Below are positions 1 to 9,393 of a DNA stretch of 49,583 nucleotides, piece after piece (position 1 is the stretch's first letter; the number at the start of each line of letters is the position of its first letter). A program made the translations under genes and the position numbers. The notes below the pieces were generated by a model. It saw nothing but the letters and a program-made list of their open reading frames with translations. It did no database searches and was not told the DNA's origin. The stretch comes from Candidatus Parcubacteria bacterium (GTDB lineage Bacteria; Patescibacteriota; Patescibacteriia; UBA1558; GWA2-36-10), in NCBI GenBank assembly GCA_018669975.1, contig JABHSK010000009.1:115127-164709 (forward strand), given 5' to 3'.

Positions 1-128
1 ATGTCAAATTTTTACTCACTTTGCTTTGTTTAAGCTAGAAATATACACAAATTTAAGTGTTTACCTACACCTTATCCACAGTTATGAATAAAATATATGT
101 ATTAAGTGCCTTTTTTAGCTAATTTTAG

Positions 129-758
129 CTAAAAATCATCCTGGGTAAAACCTAATTTCCAAATACCTCTTTCAGGAGTACCATCCCAAACAAAACGACC
201 ACAGTTATCTCCATTAGCCCCATCTATCAATCCATCAACCACTGTCAAATAAGTCACACCTTGTATATATAGACTAGCACTATGATATGGATTACCAATC
301 ATGCAACCATTACTATCATAGCTTTGCGCATCTCCATCATTATCATACTCATAACTAAGTTCAAAACTTCCCGCAAAGTTAGAAAAATCGGTATTATTAG
401 CAAACCAATCTATGGTTGGTTCGGCGTTATTACTACAACCACCCACCAAACTACAACTACCGGATCCCCTTGGATATTCACCACCCTCGCAAAACAGAGC
501 ACTCACACCATTACTTGGATCATGAAATTCATCCTGAATCTCACACTCGGACATCCAGTGATTACCATAGTCCCCCATCCAAACACGCAAGGCTAAAGCG
601 AGTTGTTTTATTTCACTACCATTCTTAGCAGCTCGAGCCTTGTCTACACCCCCACGAAGCTGAGCTACAGCTATGGTAGATAAAATACCAATAATAGCAA
701 TTACCACTAATAACTCCATCAAAGTAAACCCTCCTTGTTGTTTGTTTTTTCCAAACAT
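129..758 (-). CDS. Type IV pilin-like prepilin (class III N-methylation signal)
   Basis: N-terminus KQQGGFTLMELLVVIAIIGILSTIAVAQLRG is a canonical prepilin cleavage/methylation motif and hydrophobic helix. Confidence 0.9.
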   Translation of the reverse strand: MFGKNKQQGGFTLMELLVVIAIIGILSTIAVAQLRGGVDKARAAKNGSEIKQLALALRVWMGDYGNHWMSECEIQDEFHDPSNGVSALFCEGGEYPRGSGSCSLVGGCSNNAEPTIDWFANNTDFSNFAGSFELSYEYDNDGDAQSYDSNGCMIGNPYHSASLYIQGVTYLTVVDGLIDGANGDNCGRFVWDGTPERGIWKLGFTQDDF

Positions 759-767
759 TCTGTCTGG

Positions 768-2063
768 TTATTTATTTTGTAAATATTTTCTAACTACTTG
801 CCTATCATCATGTGGAATCATCTCACCTGCCTGGCTGCATATAAATTGCTCTGCTCCTTTTCCAGTAATCAACACCAAATCATTTGCCTGAGCTAATTCT
901 ATAGCCTTTTTAATTCCATCTTGTCTGTCTAATATCTCAAATAAATTTTTGTTCTTTTGTTTTCCAGCTTCTACTGCACCTTTGGTTACATAATTTATTA
1001 TTTCCATCGGATCATCATCGTAGGGATCTTCATTGGTGACAATGACAATGTCTGCCTCCTGCCCAGCTAGTTTGCCCATGATTGGCTGTCGAGCCTTATC
1101 CCTACCACCACCACAAGAACCTAGTACATGAATCAATTTCTTTTTAGAAATCTGACCTAAGGCTTGATATAGATTCTTCAGGCTCTCTGGCTCTGGTGCA
1201 TAATCAACCATCACTTTAAAATTTTGCCCCTCTTCTATCCACTCCTGTCTACCTGGCACACCCCTCAATAAGCATTGTGAGGCTTTACTCAAATCAAAAC
1301 CAAGTGCATCAACCGTGCTGATAGCTGCCAAAACATTATAAACATTAAAACGACCTAAAAAATTTGTCTTAATAGCTTGATCATTAACTACAAAGTATAA
1401 ATCACCACCATCCATATCAATGGAACGTGCTTGCCAGTCAGCTTCTTGGTCTATGCCATAAGTAAAAAATTTATCTACTTCAGTTTCTCGCAGGCGAGCG
1501 GTTTCCTTGTCATCAGCATTGCTAATGATGGTCTTGTTTATTTTTTTTCCTTTTATATTTTTACAACTACTCTTAGACAAATGCTTAAAAAGCCTCTCCT
1601 TACAATCTCGATATTTTTCAAAGCTGCCGTGTGCCTCTATATGCTCTGGTGTTAGATTAGTAAAAACCACCAGATCATAATTAATGCCACTGTGTCTGTG
1701 TTGCTCTATCCCTTGGGAAGAGGTCTCCACAACAGCGTAGGTACAACCAGATTCTACCATTTGCCGTAATAATTTTTGAGTTTGAAAACGACCCAACATC
1801 GTCATTTTTTTGTTGTTGAGCCACTCTTTGTCATCCACCTTGAAATTAACCGTTGACGCAATACCTGTTTTCTCACCTAGACATTCTAGATATTGAGAGA
1901 TTAAATTAACAGTGGTGGTCTTACCATTGGTACCAGTGACACCAATAACTATCAACTCTTCGCTAGGACTAAAATAATACCAGGTTGCCAACTTGGCTAA
2001 AAACCAATGGTAAAAAAGCAGTAATGGTCTAGGTGTAAATTTTTTAATAATTTTTCTAAGCAT
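768..2063 (-). CDS. Mur ligase family protein (MurE-like UDP-N-acetylmuramyl-peptide ligase)
   Basis: GVTGTNGKTTTVNLI P-loop, ETSSQGIEQHR, FTNLTPEHIEAHGSFEKYRDCKERLF, VDYAPEPESL motifs typical of MurE. Confidence 0.85.
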   Translation of the reverse strand: MLRKIIKKFTPRPLLLFYHWFLAKLATWYYFSPSEELIVIGVTGTNGKTTTVNLISQYLECLGEKTGIASTVNFKVDDKEWLNNKKMTMLGRFQTQKLLRQMVESGCTYAVVETSSQGIEQHRHSGINYDLVVFTNLTPEHIEAHGSFEKYRDCKERLFKHLSKSSCKNIKGKKINKTIISNADDKETARLRETEVDKFFTYGIDQEADWQARSIDMDGGDLYFVVNDQAIKTNFLGRFNVYNVLAAISTVDALGFDLSKASQCLLRGVPGRQEWIEEGQNFKVMVDYAPEPESLKNLYQALGQISKKKLIHVLGSCGGGRDKARQPIMGKLAGQEADIVIVTNEDPYDDDPMEIINYVTKGAVEAGKQKNKNLFEILDRQDGIKKAIELAQANDLVLITGKGAEQFICSQAGEMIPHDDRQVVRKYLQNK

Positions 2064-2778
2064 TATTATTTAAATAATTTTCAACCTTCTCAATATCCTC
2101 TGGTTTACCAAAATCAAGCCAATCACCTTTTAAATCCTTAACCTTAACTTTCCCTTGTTTGGCTAATAAATTTATAACATCTGTTAGTTCGTATTCACCA
2201 CGTGGTGATATATCTATCTTGTCTAAATAATCAAAAACTTCAGTTGTAAATTTATATAAGCCTGTATTAATTAGGTTACCAATATGTTTCTCTGGTTTTT
2301 CAACAATCTTCTCTAGTAAACCCTTATCGTTAACCCGCAAAACTCCATAATTTTGTGGTTGTTGATGTGGTAAGCCAGCTACATAACTATACTCATCATC
2401 TATATTAAAACTCTTAAGATCTTCAACTGAATACAGGTTGTCTCCATAAACTGATAAAAAGCTTTGCCCTTGTAATAAATCACGTACACACTCTAAGGGA
2501 CAAGCTGTACCATATCTATCCTCTCCTAAAATATCAAATTGATTAACCAAACTTATATTAAACTCCCCTTTATATTTAGCTAAAAACTGATCCATAAAAT
2601 CTTTCTTGTAACCCACAACCATTATTACCTCCTCAAAACCTGCCTGCTTAAGATTGTTAAGTAGATAGTATAGAAAGGGTTTGCCATTGGTCTCAATTAA
2701 GTGTTTGGGCTTATCTTTGGAAAGGTGCAGCATACGGGAACCACGCCCCGCTGCTGAAATCAATACTTTTTTTATCAT
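2056..2778 (-). CDS. Sugar nucleotidyltransferase (glucose-1-phosphate thymidylyl/uridylyltransferase-like)
   Basis: MIKKVLISAAGRGSRMLHLSKDKPKHLIETNGKPFLYYLL, VYGDNLY; internal Met at 2778 preferred over the ORF-track start at 2826 because it overlaps the upstream stop by only 4 nt. Confidence 0.85.
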   Translation of the reverse strand: MIKKVLISAAGRGSRMLHLSKDKPKHLIETNGKPFLYYLLNNLKQAGFEEVIMVVGYKKDFMDQFLAKYKGEFNISLVNQFDILGEDRYGTACPLECVRDLLQGQSFLSVYGDNLYSVEDLKSFNIDDEYSYVAGLPHQQPQNYGVLRVNDKGLLEKIVEKPEKHIGNLINTGLYKFTTEVFDYLDKIDISPRGEYELTDVINLLAKQGKVKVKDLKGDWLDFGKPEDIEKVENYLNNNA

Positions 2779-3785
2779 TGCGGTAATCTTCTTAGTTTTC
2801 TCATTAACGAATAAACACCATACCAACTTTTATCATATATAAAGTTGTGTGCTCCTGGTGATTTAATAACCCTACCACCAAAACCTTTTTTAAATCTAGT
2901 GAAACCTGCCCAACCTACCTTGGATCCATCTTCAGGAGCAATGCCCCAAAAATCATAAATCTTATAACCCTGCTCCTTCGCCTGCTTAATAATTTCCCAC
3001 TGTAATAGGTGCGGCGCCATATATTTTCTAGAATTATAATCAGAGGCGCCATGCAGGTAGGTAACCGCTGATCCAAATTTAACCACAATATTAACAGCCA
3101 CTACTTGCTCTGCAACTTTAGCTATACAAAGTTGTCCGACTTTATGTTTGAGTAAAATTTTCCATAGCAAACGATAGTGTGCGGCTGAGTGTGAATTGAT
3201 TTGATTACGTTTGGCTGTTTGTCCAACTAAATCCAAGAAGTGTTTTATATCCTCCTCTTTGGTACTAAAACTAATTTCTACACCCTTGCGCTTGGCTAGG
3301 GAAATATTATATCTAGTCTTAGCATGCATCTCGGCTAATAAATTTTTCAATTCTAACTCAAGATCTAGGATTAAAGTATCACGTGGTTGCAAATCATGAC
3401 TCTTAATAAACTCTGGCAACAAGTACATTTGATTACTTGGTTCTAGTTTATAAAAAATCTCCTGTCTTTTTTTAGTATCAATAGTAACATCTCTAAGTTT
3501 AGATAATATCAATTGTAGCGCTTCCTGCCTCTGTCTGTCATCCAAGTCTGCAGAAAAAATTGGTCCTCTAGGAGAATATAAATAACTCTTACCCAGTGGT
3601 AGTTGCATCTCATAGGCCAAACAAGTAGCTATGGTTATTTGTTTATCGACTATTGCTAACTGCCAATTTCTAAGCTCCCGCTGTTCCAAAAAATCCTGCC
3701 AAACACTAGACTGCAAAAAATTACCAGAAATGAATCTGGCTTTTAAAAAATCATCGTAATTATTTTTCTCTGCTATTAATTGCAT
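2775..3785 (-). CDS. FemAB/FemX-family peptidoglycan interpeptide-bridge aminoacyltransferase
   Basis: FLQSSVWQDFLEQ, GKSYLYSPRGPIF, MHAKTRYNISLAKRKGVEI, YMAPHLLQWEIIKQAKEQGYKIYDFWGI. Confidence 0.85.
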   Translation of the reverse strand: MQLIAEKNNYDDFLKARFISGNFLQSSVWQDFLEQRELRNWQLAIVDKQITIATCLAYEMQLPLGKSYLYSPRGPIFSADLDDRQRQEALQLILSKLRDVTIDTKKRQEIFYKLEPSNQMYLLPEFIKSHDLQPRDTLILDLELELKNLLAEMHAKTRYNISLAKRKGVEISFSTKEEDIKHFLDLVGQTAKRNQINSHSAAHYRLLWKILLKHKVGQLCIAKVAEQVVAVNIVVKFGSAVTYLHGASDYNSRKYMAPHLLQWEIIKQAKEQGYKIYDFWGIAPEDGSKVGWAGFTRFKKGFGGRVIKSPGAHNFIYDKSWYGVYSLMRKLRRLPQ

Positions 3786-4355
3786 TTATTTATTTACTAA
3801 TTGTAGCGCCTGCTTAATACGTGTGGCTAAATCCGTTTCATCTTTTGGTAGATCCTTGATAATCTGCTGCGCTTCATTTTGTTTGTACCCCAAAGACACC
3901 AATGCGTTTACTACCTGTCTATCACTACTGGTCACCACAGATGCTTCAGATAAATCAACAATGAATTTCTCCTTAAGCTCTACCACCAGGCGTTCAGCGG
4001 TTTTTTTACCAATTCCAGACACCTGCTGCAACACATCATAATCACCACTAGTGATGGCTCGCTTAAGCTCCTCAACCTCTGCCAACGCCAAAACATTAAG
4101 AGCGCTTTTTGGTCCCACTCCAGATACAGAAATAAGCTTCTTGAAAAAATCCAACTCCTCAAAATCGGCAAAGCCATAGAGATCAAAGGCATCTTCTTTT
4201 ATATATGAGTGTATAAAGTACTCTTGTTCTTTATCAATTTGAGCCTTTTCCAAATTTTTAGCACTCAAAAACACCTCATAACCAACCCCACTATTTAACA
4301 AAACAATGGATCGATTGGTTTTATTAATTGTCTGTCCTTTTATAAAAGCTATCAT
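3786..4355 (-). CDS. ruvA: Holliday junction branch migration protein RuvA
   Basis: GVGPKSALNVLA and GIGKKTAERLVVELKEK HhH motifs, MIAFIKGQ N-terminus, C-terminal ALVSLGYKQNEAQ. Confidence 0.95.
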   Translation of the reverse strand: MIAFIKGQTINKTNRSIVLLNSGVGYEVFLSAKNLEKAQIDKEQEYFIHSYIKEDAFDLYGFADFEELDFFKKLISVSGVGPKSALNVLALAEVEELKRAITSGDYDVLQQVSGIGKKTAERLVVELKEKFIVDLSEASVVTSSDRQVVNALVSLGYKQNEAQQIIKDLPKDETDLATRIKQALQLVNK

Positions 4356-4404
4356 GGGCTTATTTTATCAGAATTTTCAGACAAATTCAATCACAAGCAA
4401 GTTA

Positions 4405-4433
4405 TTGACATTAGCGCTCCAATGTACTATATT
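4405..4433 (+). promoter_or_regulatory. Sigma70-type promoter TTGACA-N17-TATATT upstream of the 4500 gene
   Basis: Read directly; spacing 17 nt. Confidence 0.7.
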
Positions 4434-4499
4434 GGGTCATTGTGCGAGGTAAATTCCCTTATATCGCTATGAACCTTCAAAACCCGAAAGGAGACTCAC

Positions 4500-5642
4500 G
4501 TGTTTGAAACAGCCGATTCCAAGCAAGCTTTTTGGAGGTGGCCCCTTGTGGCTACCGGACTATTCCTACTCATTTCTCTGTTTCGTATCTTCACCGGTCT
4601 AACCCCCGACGTCAACAGTCTTGTTTTTCCCTTTGAATTCCCGAACTGGCTAGGTTGGATCCCAGCCGCTGTCAACGCCGGACTATTTGTGATGGTCTTC
4701 CTGTTGCTGACTAGCAACAAGAAATCGCGAAGCATGCTGAAAAGTCTAGATAACAAAGACGATCATATCGTAGCTGTTATCGCCGCTTTGGTGATGAGTC
4801 TAGTTTTCAGCAATATCTATAGTATGACTGGCATTATCGCCGGTAGCCTACTGATAGGCATACTCATTTTCTTCTTCCTGGACCACGAGTTTGATCTGTT
4901 AGCTGTTCTGTCCTACATGGTAGTAATTGGTTGGTCACACAACCTCCTAGTACAGACCACAGATCACTATTGGACCTACAGCCTATTCGTTAGTCCTTTT
5001 GAAGCTGTGTTTACAGCCATCATTAGCGTGGTTGCTATGCTTTTAACTGCTGTTGTTATCTACGCTCTTTCTTCCTTGTCGGTCTACGCCTTCCGGTTTG
5101 CCTTCCCCGAGGAAGATGAAAAAAAATACGTTCCCGAAAAATTGGAACCCCGTACTCCGAATACCGAAGAGCAAGCGGCTCTCCGAATCCTGAAAAATGC
5201 TCGTGAATCAGAGGACACAACTCCCACCAAAGATAGCGAGCCTAATCCGGATGCCGAATATACCGAAGCTGGTATTGCCGACAAGGCCGCTCTAGACACC
5301 TTAGTCGATGCTCCAATCAAGACTGGAGATCCCCTTGGTGACGTTGTCCCGGATGAGATGCCAGACCTCTTGGATGGTGACACCGATGGTCCTGAAAAGA
5401 CCGAAGCCGAAGCCGAGTGGGCACCTGATCCGATACATATCGACGATGAAGAGTCTGCACCCGCAGACACCGAAACCGAAATTACTTCGGCAACCAAAGA
5501 CGAAGAGATAACTCCTGTCGAAACTCCAGTAGAGGTTACCCCGCCGGTCGAAACCGGCGAGGATACTCCTGCTGAGGAGACTGCTGATAAGCCGGTCGAG
5601 AATCCGACCGACGAAACCGAACCGGACAAGAAGCCGGCCTAG
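4500..5642 (+). CDS. Hypothetical polytopic membrane protein with long acidic Pro/Glu/Thr-rich C-terminal tail
   Basis: GTG start after AAAGGAG; several hydrophobic segments then ~160 aa acidic low-complexity tail (ETPVEVTPPVETGEDTPAEETADKP). Confidence 0.75.
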   Translation: MFETADSKQAFWRWPLVATGLFLLISLFRIFTGLTPDVNSLVFPFEFPNWLGWIPAAVNAGLFVMVFLLLTSNKKSRSMLKSLDNKDDHIVAVIAALVMSLVFSNIYSMTGIIAGSLLIGILIFFFLDHEFDLLAVLSYMVVIGWSHNLLVQTTDHYWTYSLFVSPFEAVFTAIISVVAMLLTAVVIYALSSLSVYAFRFAFPEEDEKKYVPEKLEPRTPNTEEQAALRILKNARESEDTTPTKDSEPNPDAEYTEAGIADKAALDTLVDAPIKTGDPLGDVVPDEMPDLLDGDTDGPEKTEAEAEWAPDPIHIDDEESAPADTETEITSATKDEEITPVETPVEVTPPVETGEDTPAEETADKPVENPTDETEPDKKPA

Positions 5643-5651
5643 CAATCTCCG

Positions 5652-5682
5652 ACCCGTCAAGTTCTGCTTGACGGGTTTTTTA
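5652..5682 (+). terminator. Intrinsic terminator
   Basis: ACCCGTCAAG ttctg CTTGACGGGT followed by T run. Confidence 0.85.
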
Positions 5683-5736
5683 TTTTAAGATAATATGAGC
5701 AATCCGCTAGAAAAAGTACCTTTAATCAAGGAGAGG

Positions 5737-6208
5737 ATGATGCTCGAAAAAATCCTGCCTCTACTTCGGCAAATAAAAAAAACTCCAAGCACAACCAGTT
5801 TGTGACCACGGTCAGGTCTCATCTCTATGGCTACAAGTTACTGAGCTAATACCAGATGAACCTCTAGAAGAGATTGACATTATGACCGAGTTAATTAACG
5901 ATCTACTGGCCAACTGCTCGGATGTTTCATATGCTGCCTGGTGTGTTTCTATACCCGGTCTACTACAGCGAGCCACTATCGGTGAATTCAACTATGTAAT
6001 GGACTCACTACCTGGTGCTATCTACAACCGACCAATCGAAGAGTTGGACTTGGGCGCTGAGAAAAATCTATTACTCAAGCAAAACAATATTCACACCATC
6101 GGCCAACTAATCAAACAAGCTCGACAGAGTGGTCTATTACCTGAAGTCTCCCCCGGTCTCATTAGTGAGGCTATGAGCAAAATTAGTTTTAGTGATAACA
6201 TCCACTGA
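5737..6208 (+). CDS. Hypothetical protein with RNA polymerase alpha-CTD-like HhH C-terminus, split by a +1 frame change at an A8 run (ORF-track CDS 5882..6208 is the 3' part)
   Basis: AAGGAGAGG SD before ATG 5737; reads MMLEKILPLLRQIKK... to A8 at 5775-5782; removing one A joins it in frame with the 5882..6208 ORF; PIEELDLGAEKNLLLKQNNIHTIGQLIKQA resembles alpha-CTD. Confidence 0.55.
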
Positions 6209-6283
6209 ACCGTGGCCCTGCTTACTAAGTGGGGCTCTTTATTTATAGACAAAAATATTTTTTTATAGTTTAATTTACTTATT

Positions 6284-7543
6284 ATGCCAAACAAAAAACA
6301 TCAAGTAGAATTACTAGCTCCAGCTGGTTCATATGAAGCACTGCGGGCTGCTATCCAAAACGGTGCCGATGCAGTTTATTTTGGTGTGGGTCATATCAAT
6401 ATGCGCTCAGTATCAGCAGCCAATTTTGATTTGGATGATTTGGCTAAAATTAGTCAGATTTGTCAGGATAATAAAATAAAAACATACTTAACCGTCAACA
6501 CCGTACTCTATGATCATGATTTAGAAATGATGCGAAAGCTAATCGATGCTGCTAAGGAAAATAAAATTACCGCTGTAATTGTTTCAGATATGGCAGCCAT
6601 CCAATATGCCCATAGCATCGATATGCCTATAAATATTTCCACCCAATTGTCTGTTTCCAATATAGAGGCTATCAAATTCTATTCTCAATTTGCCGAACAA
6701 ATTGTATTGGCTAGAGAACTAACCTTGCCAATGATCAAAAATCTAGCCGAAGAAATTACTAAACAAAAAATTAACACCCCTAGTGGTGGCTTGTTAAAAA
6801 TTGAGGCTTTTGCCCACGGTGCCCTGTGCATCGGAATATCTGGTCGTTGTTACATGAGCCTTTATAATAGTAACGCTTCAGCTAATTGTGGTGCCTGCCG
6901 ACAGATGTGCCGTCGACAATATGAAGTAAAAGATAAAGACACTGGGCAAAAAATGGTGCTCGACAATGAATTTGTAATGAGCCCCAAAGATATTTGCACT
7001 ATTGGTTTTTTACCCGACCTATTAGATGCTGGTGTCTCTAGTCTTAAAATTGAAGGTCGTGGACGCTCTCCTGAATATGTAGCCATTGTTATCAAAAGCT
7101 ACCGCGAAGCTCTAGACAGCATCAATGATGGTACTTATACTTTAGCCAAAGTAAAAACCTGGGAAGAAAAATTAAAGACAGTCTATAATAGAAAATTAAG
7201 TGATGGTTATTATCTGGGTAAACCAATCCATGAATGGTCTGCCTCTGGTAATAGTCAAGCTACCGAACAAAAGTTTTTTGCCGGAGTAGTAACTCATTAT
7301 TTCTCTAAAGCCAAGGTAGCCGAAATTCAACTTCAGGCTCACAAACTAAAAGTTGGGGATAGGTTTTCTATCACTGGCCCAAGCACTGGTGTGTTGTTTG
7401 GGAAAATAGATTCACTTAGACTAGAAGATGAATCCGAGGCCAAACAGGCTAACAAAGATGCTTTGATTACAATCCCCATCAAAGAGCCTGTCAAAAAAAA
7501 TGATAAATTATATCTTATTAAATCAAGAAAAATATACGATTAA
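6284..7543 (+). CDS. Peptidase U32 family protein (TrhP/YegQ-like)
   Basis: ELLAPAGSYEALRAAIQNGADAVYFG, NISTQLSVSN, FAHGALCIGISGRCYMS, CGACRQMCRRQY, SPKDICTIGFLPDLLDAGVSSLKIEGRGRSPEYVA. Confidence 0.93.
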   Translation: MPNKKHQVELLAPAGSYEALRAAIQNGADAVYFGVGHINMRSVSAANFDLDDLAKISQICQDNKIKTYLTVNTVLYDHDLEMMRKLIDAAKENKITAVIVSDMAAIQYAHSIDMPINISTQLSVSNIEAIKFYSQFAEQIVLARELTLPMIKNLAEEITKQKINTPSGGLLKIEAFAHGALCIGISGRCYMSLYNSNASANCGACRQMCRRQYEVKDKDTGQKMVLDNEFVMSPKDICTIGFLPDLLDAGVSSLKIEGRGRSPEYVAIVIKSYREALDSINDGTYTLAKVKTWEEKLKTVYNRKLSDGYYLGKPIHEWSASGNSQATEQKFFAGVVTHYFSKAKVAEIQLQAHKLKVGDRFSITGPSTGVLFGKIDSLRLEDESEAKQANKDALITIPIKEPVKKNDKLYLIKSRKIYD

Positions 7544-7549
7544 AATATT

Positions 7550-7783
7550 ATGAAAAAATATAAAGTAACAGTTGATAGAAATAAATGTATTAGTTGCGCC
7601 GTTTGCGTCAGCTTGTGTCCAGAAATTTTTAGCATTAGCGCTGATAATAAAATCCAAAGTAAGAGCTTTGAACAAAAAGGGGATTTATTAGTTGGTGAGG
7701 TGGACGAGTCTCAACTACTAGCAGTCCAACAAGCTTCTCAAGCTTGTGTTGAAAATGTCATCAAAATAGAAAAAATAAAATAA
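7550..7783 (+). CDS. Small 4Fe-4S ferredoxin
   Basis: VDRNKCISCAVCVSLCPEIF cluster motif plus distal AQACVE-like Cys (ASQACVENVI). Confidence 0.88.
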   Translation: MKKYKVTVDRNKCISCAVCVSLCPEIFSISADNKIQSKSFEQKGDLLVGEVDESQLLAVQQASQACVENVIKIEKIK

Positions 7784-7827
7784 CCATACAAACACCGATT
7801 AGAGGTCGATTTCTTCGGCCTCTTTTT

Positions 7828-7959
7828 TTATTTTTTAAACAACCAAAAAACACCCCAATCGCGCAAGAGTGCTTTCCGGTCTGTCCTATTGTCTTGGACA
7901 AAATAAATTTTGCCTATCTCAAAAACCTTTTTAACAAAGGCGTATTGAGATAATGGCAT
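7828..7959 (-). CDS. Possible 43-aa small protein MPLSQYAFVKKVFEIGKIYFVQDNRTDRKALLRDWGVFWLFKK
   Basis: ORF read by hand on minus strand, protein-like composition, but no clear SD. Confidence 0.3.
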   Translation of the reverse strand: MPLSQYAFVKKVFEIGKIYFVQDNRTDRKALLRDWGVFWLFKK

Positions 7960-7979
7960 TATACCAAACTTTCAAAAAC

Positions 7980-8008
7980 TTGACAAACGTTATCCACAGC
8001 CTTAATAT
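7980..8008 (+). promoter_or_regulatory. Consensus promoter TTGACA-N17-TAATAT with an exact DnaA box (TTATCCACA, 7990-7998) in the spacer
   Basis: Read directly. Confidence 0.75.
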
Positions 8009-8014
8009 AGGTAA

Positions 8015-8222
8015 TATTACATATAGAACCTTACATATAGATGGACTGTCAGGGGTTAGTCCTTGGAAAACCTGAAAGGCCCTCATTGGCCAGCAAGCAC
8101 CCATCGTCGGGTAATAAGATTTGCGCCCAATGTAGGCCGCTATGGATTTCAGCTTTCCGAGTGTCTCGGTACCCTTGGCAGTCCACCATTTTATTCGACT
8201 CTACTTCGGTAGAGTCTTTTTT
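8015..8222 (+). ncRNA. Putative rod-shaped structured ncRNA (6S-like topology, identity unknown)
   Basis: Strong promoter; 15-bp closing stem 8042-8056 / 8171-8185 (UGGACUGUCAGGGGU/ACCCUUGGCAGUCCA); inner stems UUGGAAA/UUUCCGA, CUGAAA/UUUCAG, GGCC..CAUUGG/CCAAUG..GGCC; terminator GACTCTACTTCGGTAGAGTC-T8. Confidence 0.75.
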
Positions 8223-8224
8223 TT
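8197..8224 (+). terminator. Intrinsic terminator, same sequence as at 34381
   Basis: GACTCTA CTTCGG TAGAGTC TTTTTTTT. Confidence 0.9.
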
Positions 8225-8292
8225 GATCAAAATAAAAAACCCCGCCGAGTGGCGAGGTTTTTTACTGGTAAATTTTATTCTGGTTTTATAAA

Positions 8293-9393
8293 TTACTGCC
8301 TAATGGGCATTATTAAATAAACATACTTATCATCACCAGTTGATTGTACTAGCCCTGGTGAAGCGTTGTTGTTAATCTTTACAATTATATCATCGCCATC
8401 GATATTACTCAGACCATCTAGTAGGTAGCGGTGGTTAAAAACTATGTCGTTGTCGCCGCCTTTAATCTCAGCTGGGACCTTGGCCACACTAGTACCCGTA
8501 TTGGACGCTGTGGTGGCTACTACGATCTCCTGAGCCTTACTGTCAAAGGTTAGTTTAATGTCATTGATGCCCTGCTTACAAAATAGAGCAACCGATTTTA
8601 TAGCTGGCGCTAATTTACTAGCCACACACTTGATGGTGGTGGTAAAATCGTCTGGAATAATTTGGGTGTAGTCTGGGTATTTACCATCAATTACTCTGGA
8701 AATTAATTCCACTCCATCGAAGACAAACATGATTTGATTTTCATTGAAGTATATTTTTAGTTTTTGATCATTTTGTTCACCCAAAATACGCAATAATTCC
8801 TGTAGGGTTTTCAGAGGAACAATCAAATCTTTTTCTTTGTCATTTTGGATATCAACTTTCTTTTCTGCCAAACGATAACTATCAGTAGCTGCTAGAATTA
8901 GTTTGTTTTTAGTAAAATTAAAGTTAACCGCGTTAATCTCTACTCGTGAGTTGTCCAATGAAGCAGCAAAGATGGCCTGGCTAAGGCTTTTTCTAAATTC
9001 AGCCACCGGCAACTCCACTTCGTTTTCTTTTTCAATCTCTGGAATTAGTGGAAAGTCCTCTGCCTCCATACCACTAATAACTGTTTCTTGATTTTTGGTT
9101 TTAACCTCTAGGTTTTCTTCTTGCAACTTCATTTCAATATTCTCCCTGGGTAACAGGGATACAAAACTATTAAGAAGTTTGGCGTCAACGGTATATTCAC
9201 CGATATCTTCTATTTTACTCCTAACAAAAACCTTAATGCCAATTTCTAAATCAGTAGTTATTAAATTAAGCCCCTCCTTGTCTGCTTTTAACAATACGTT
9301 GTTTAGGATAGGTAGGTTACTATTCTTATTGGCAATATGAGATACTAATCCCAAACCTTTATTTAAATTTTCTTGTGTGCAAATTATCCTCAT
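8293..9393 (-). CDS. dnaN: DNA polymerase III subunit beta (sliding clamp)
   Basis: MRIICTQENLNKGLGLVSHIANKNSNLPILNNVLL, DSYRLAEKK, C-terminal YVYLIMPIRQ; adjacent to dnaA. Confidence 0.97.
   Translation of the reverse strand: MRIICTQENLNKGLGLVSHIANKNSNLPILNNVLLKADKEGLNLITTDLEIGIKVFVRSKIEDIGEYTVDAKLLNSFVSLLPRENIEMKLQEENLEVKTKNQETVISGMEAEDFPLIPEIEKENEVELPVAEFRKSLSQAIFAASLDNSRVEINAVNFNFTKNKLILAATDSYRLAEKKVDIQNDKEKDLIVPLKTLQELLRILGEQNDQKLKIYFNENQIMFVFDGVELISRVIDGKYPDYTQIIPDDFTTTIKCVASKLAPAIKSVALFCKQGINDIKLTFDSKAQEIVVATTASNTGTSVAKVPAEIKGGDNDIVFNHRYLLDGLSNIDGDDIIVKINNNASPGLVQSTGDDKYVYLIMPIRQ

Noticed and set aside
5084-5660. Long minus-strand ORFs (181 and 119 aa) opposite the 4500 gene
   Set aside because: Antisense to the low-complexity acidic tail; Ser/Val- and Arg/Phe-biased translations are artefacts of repetitive codons.
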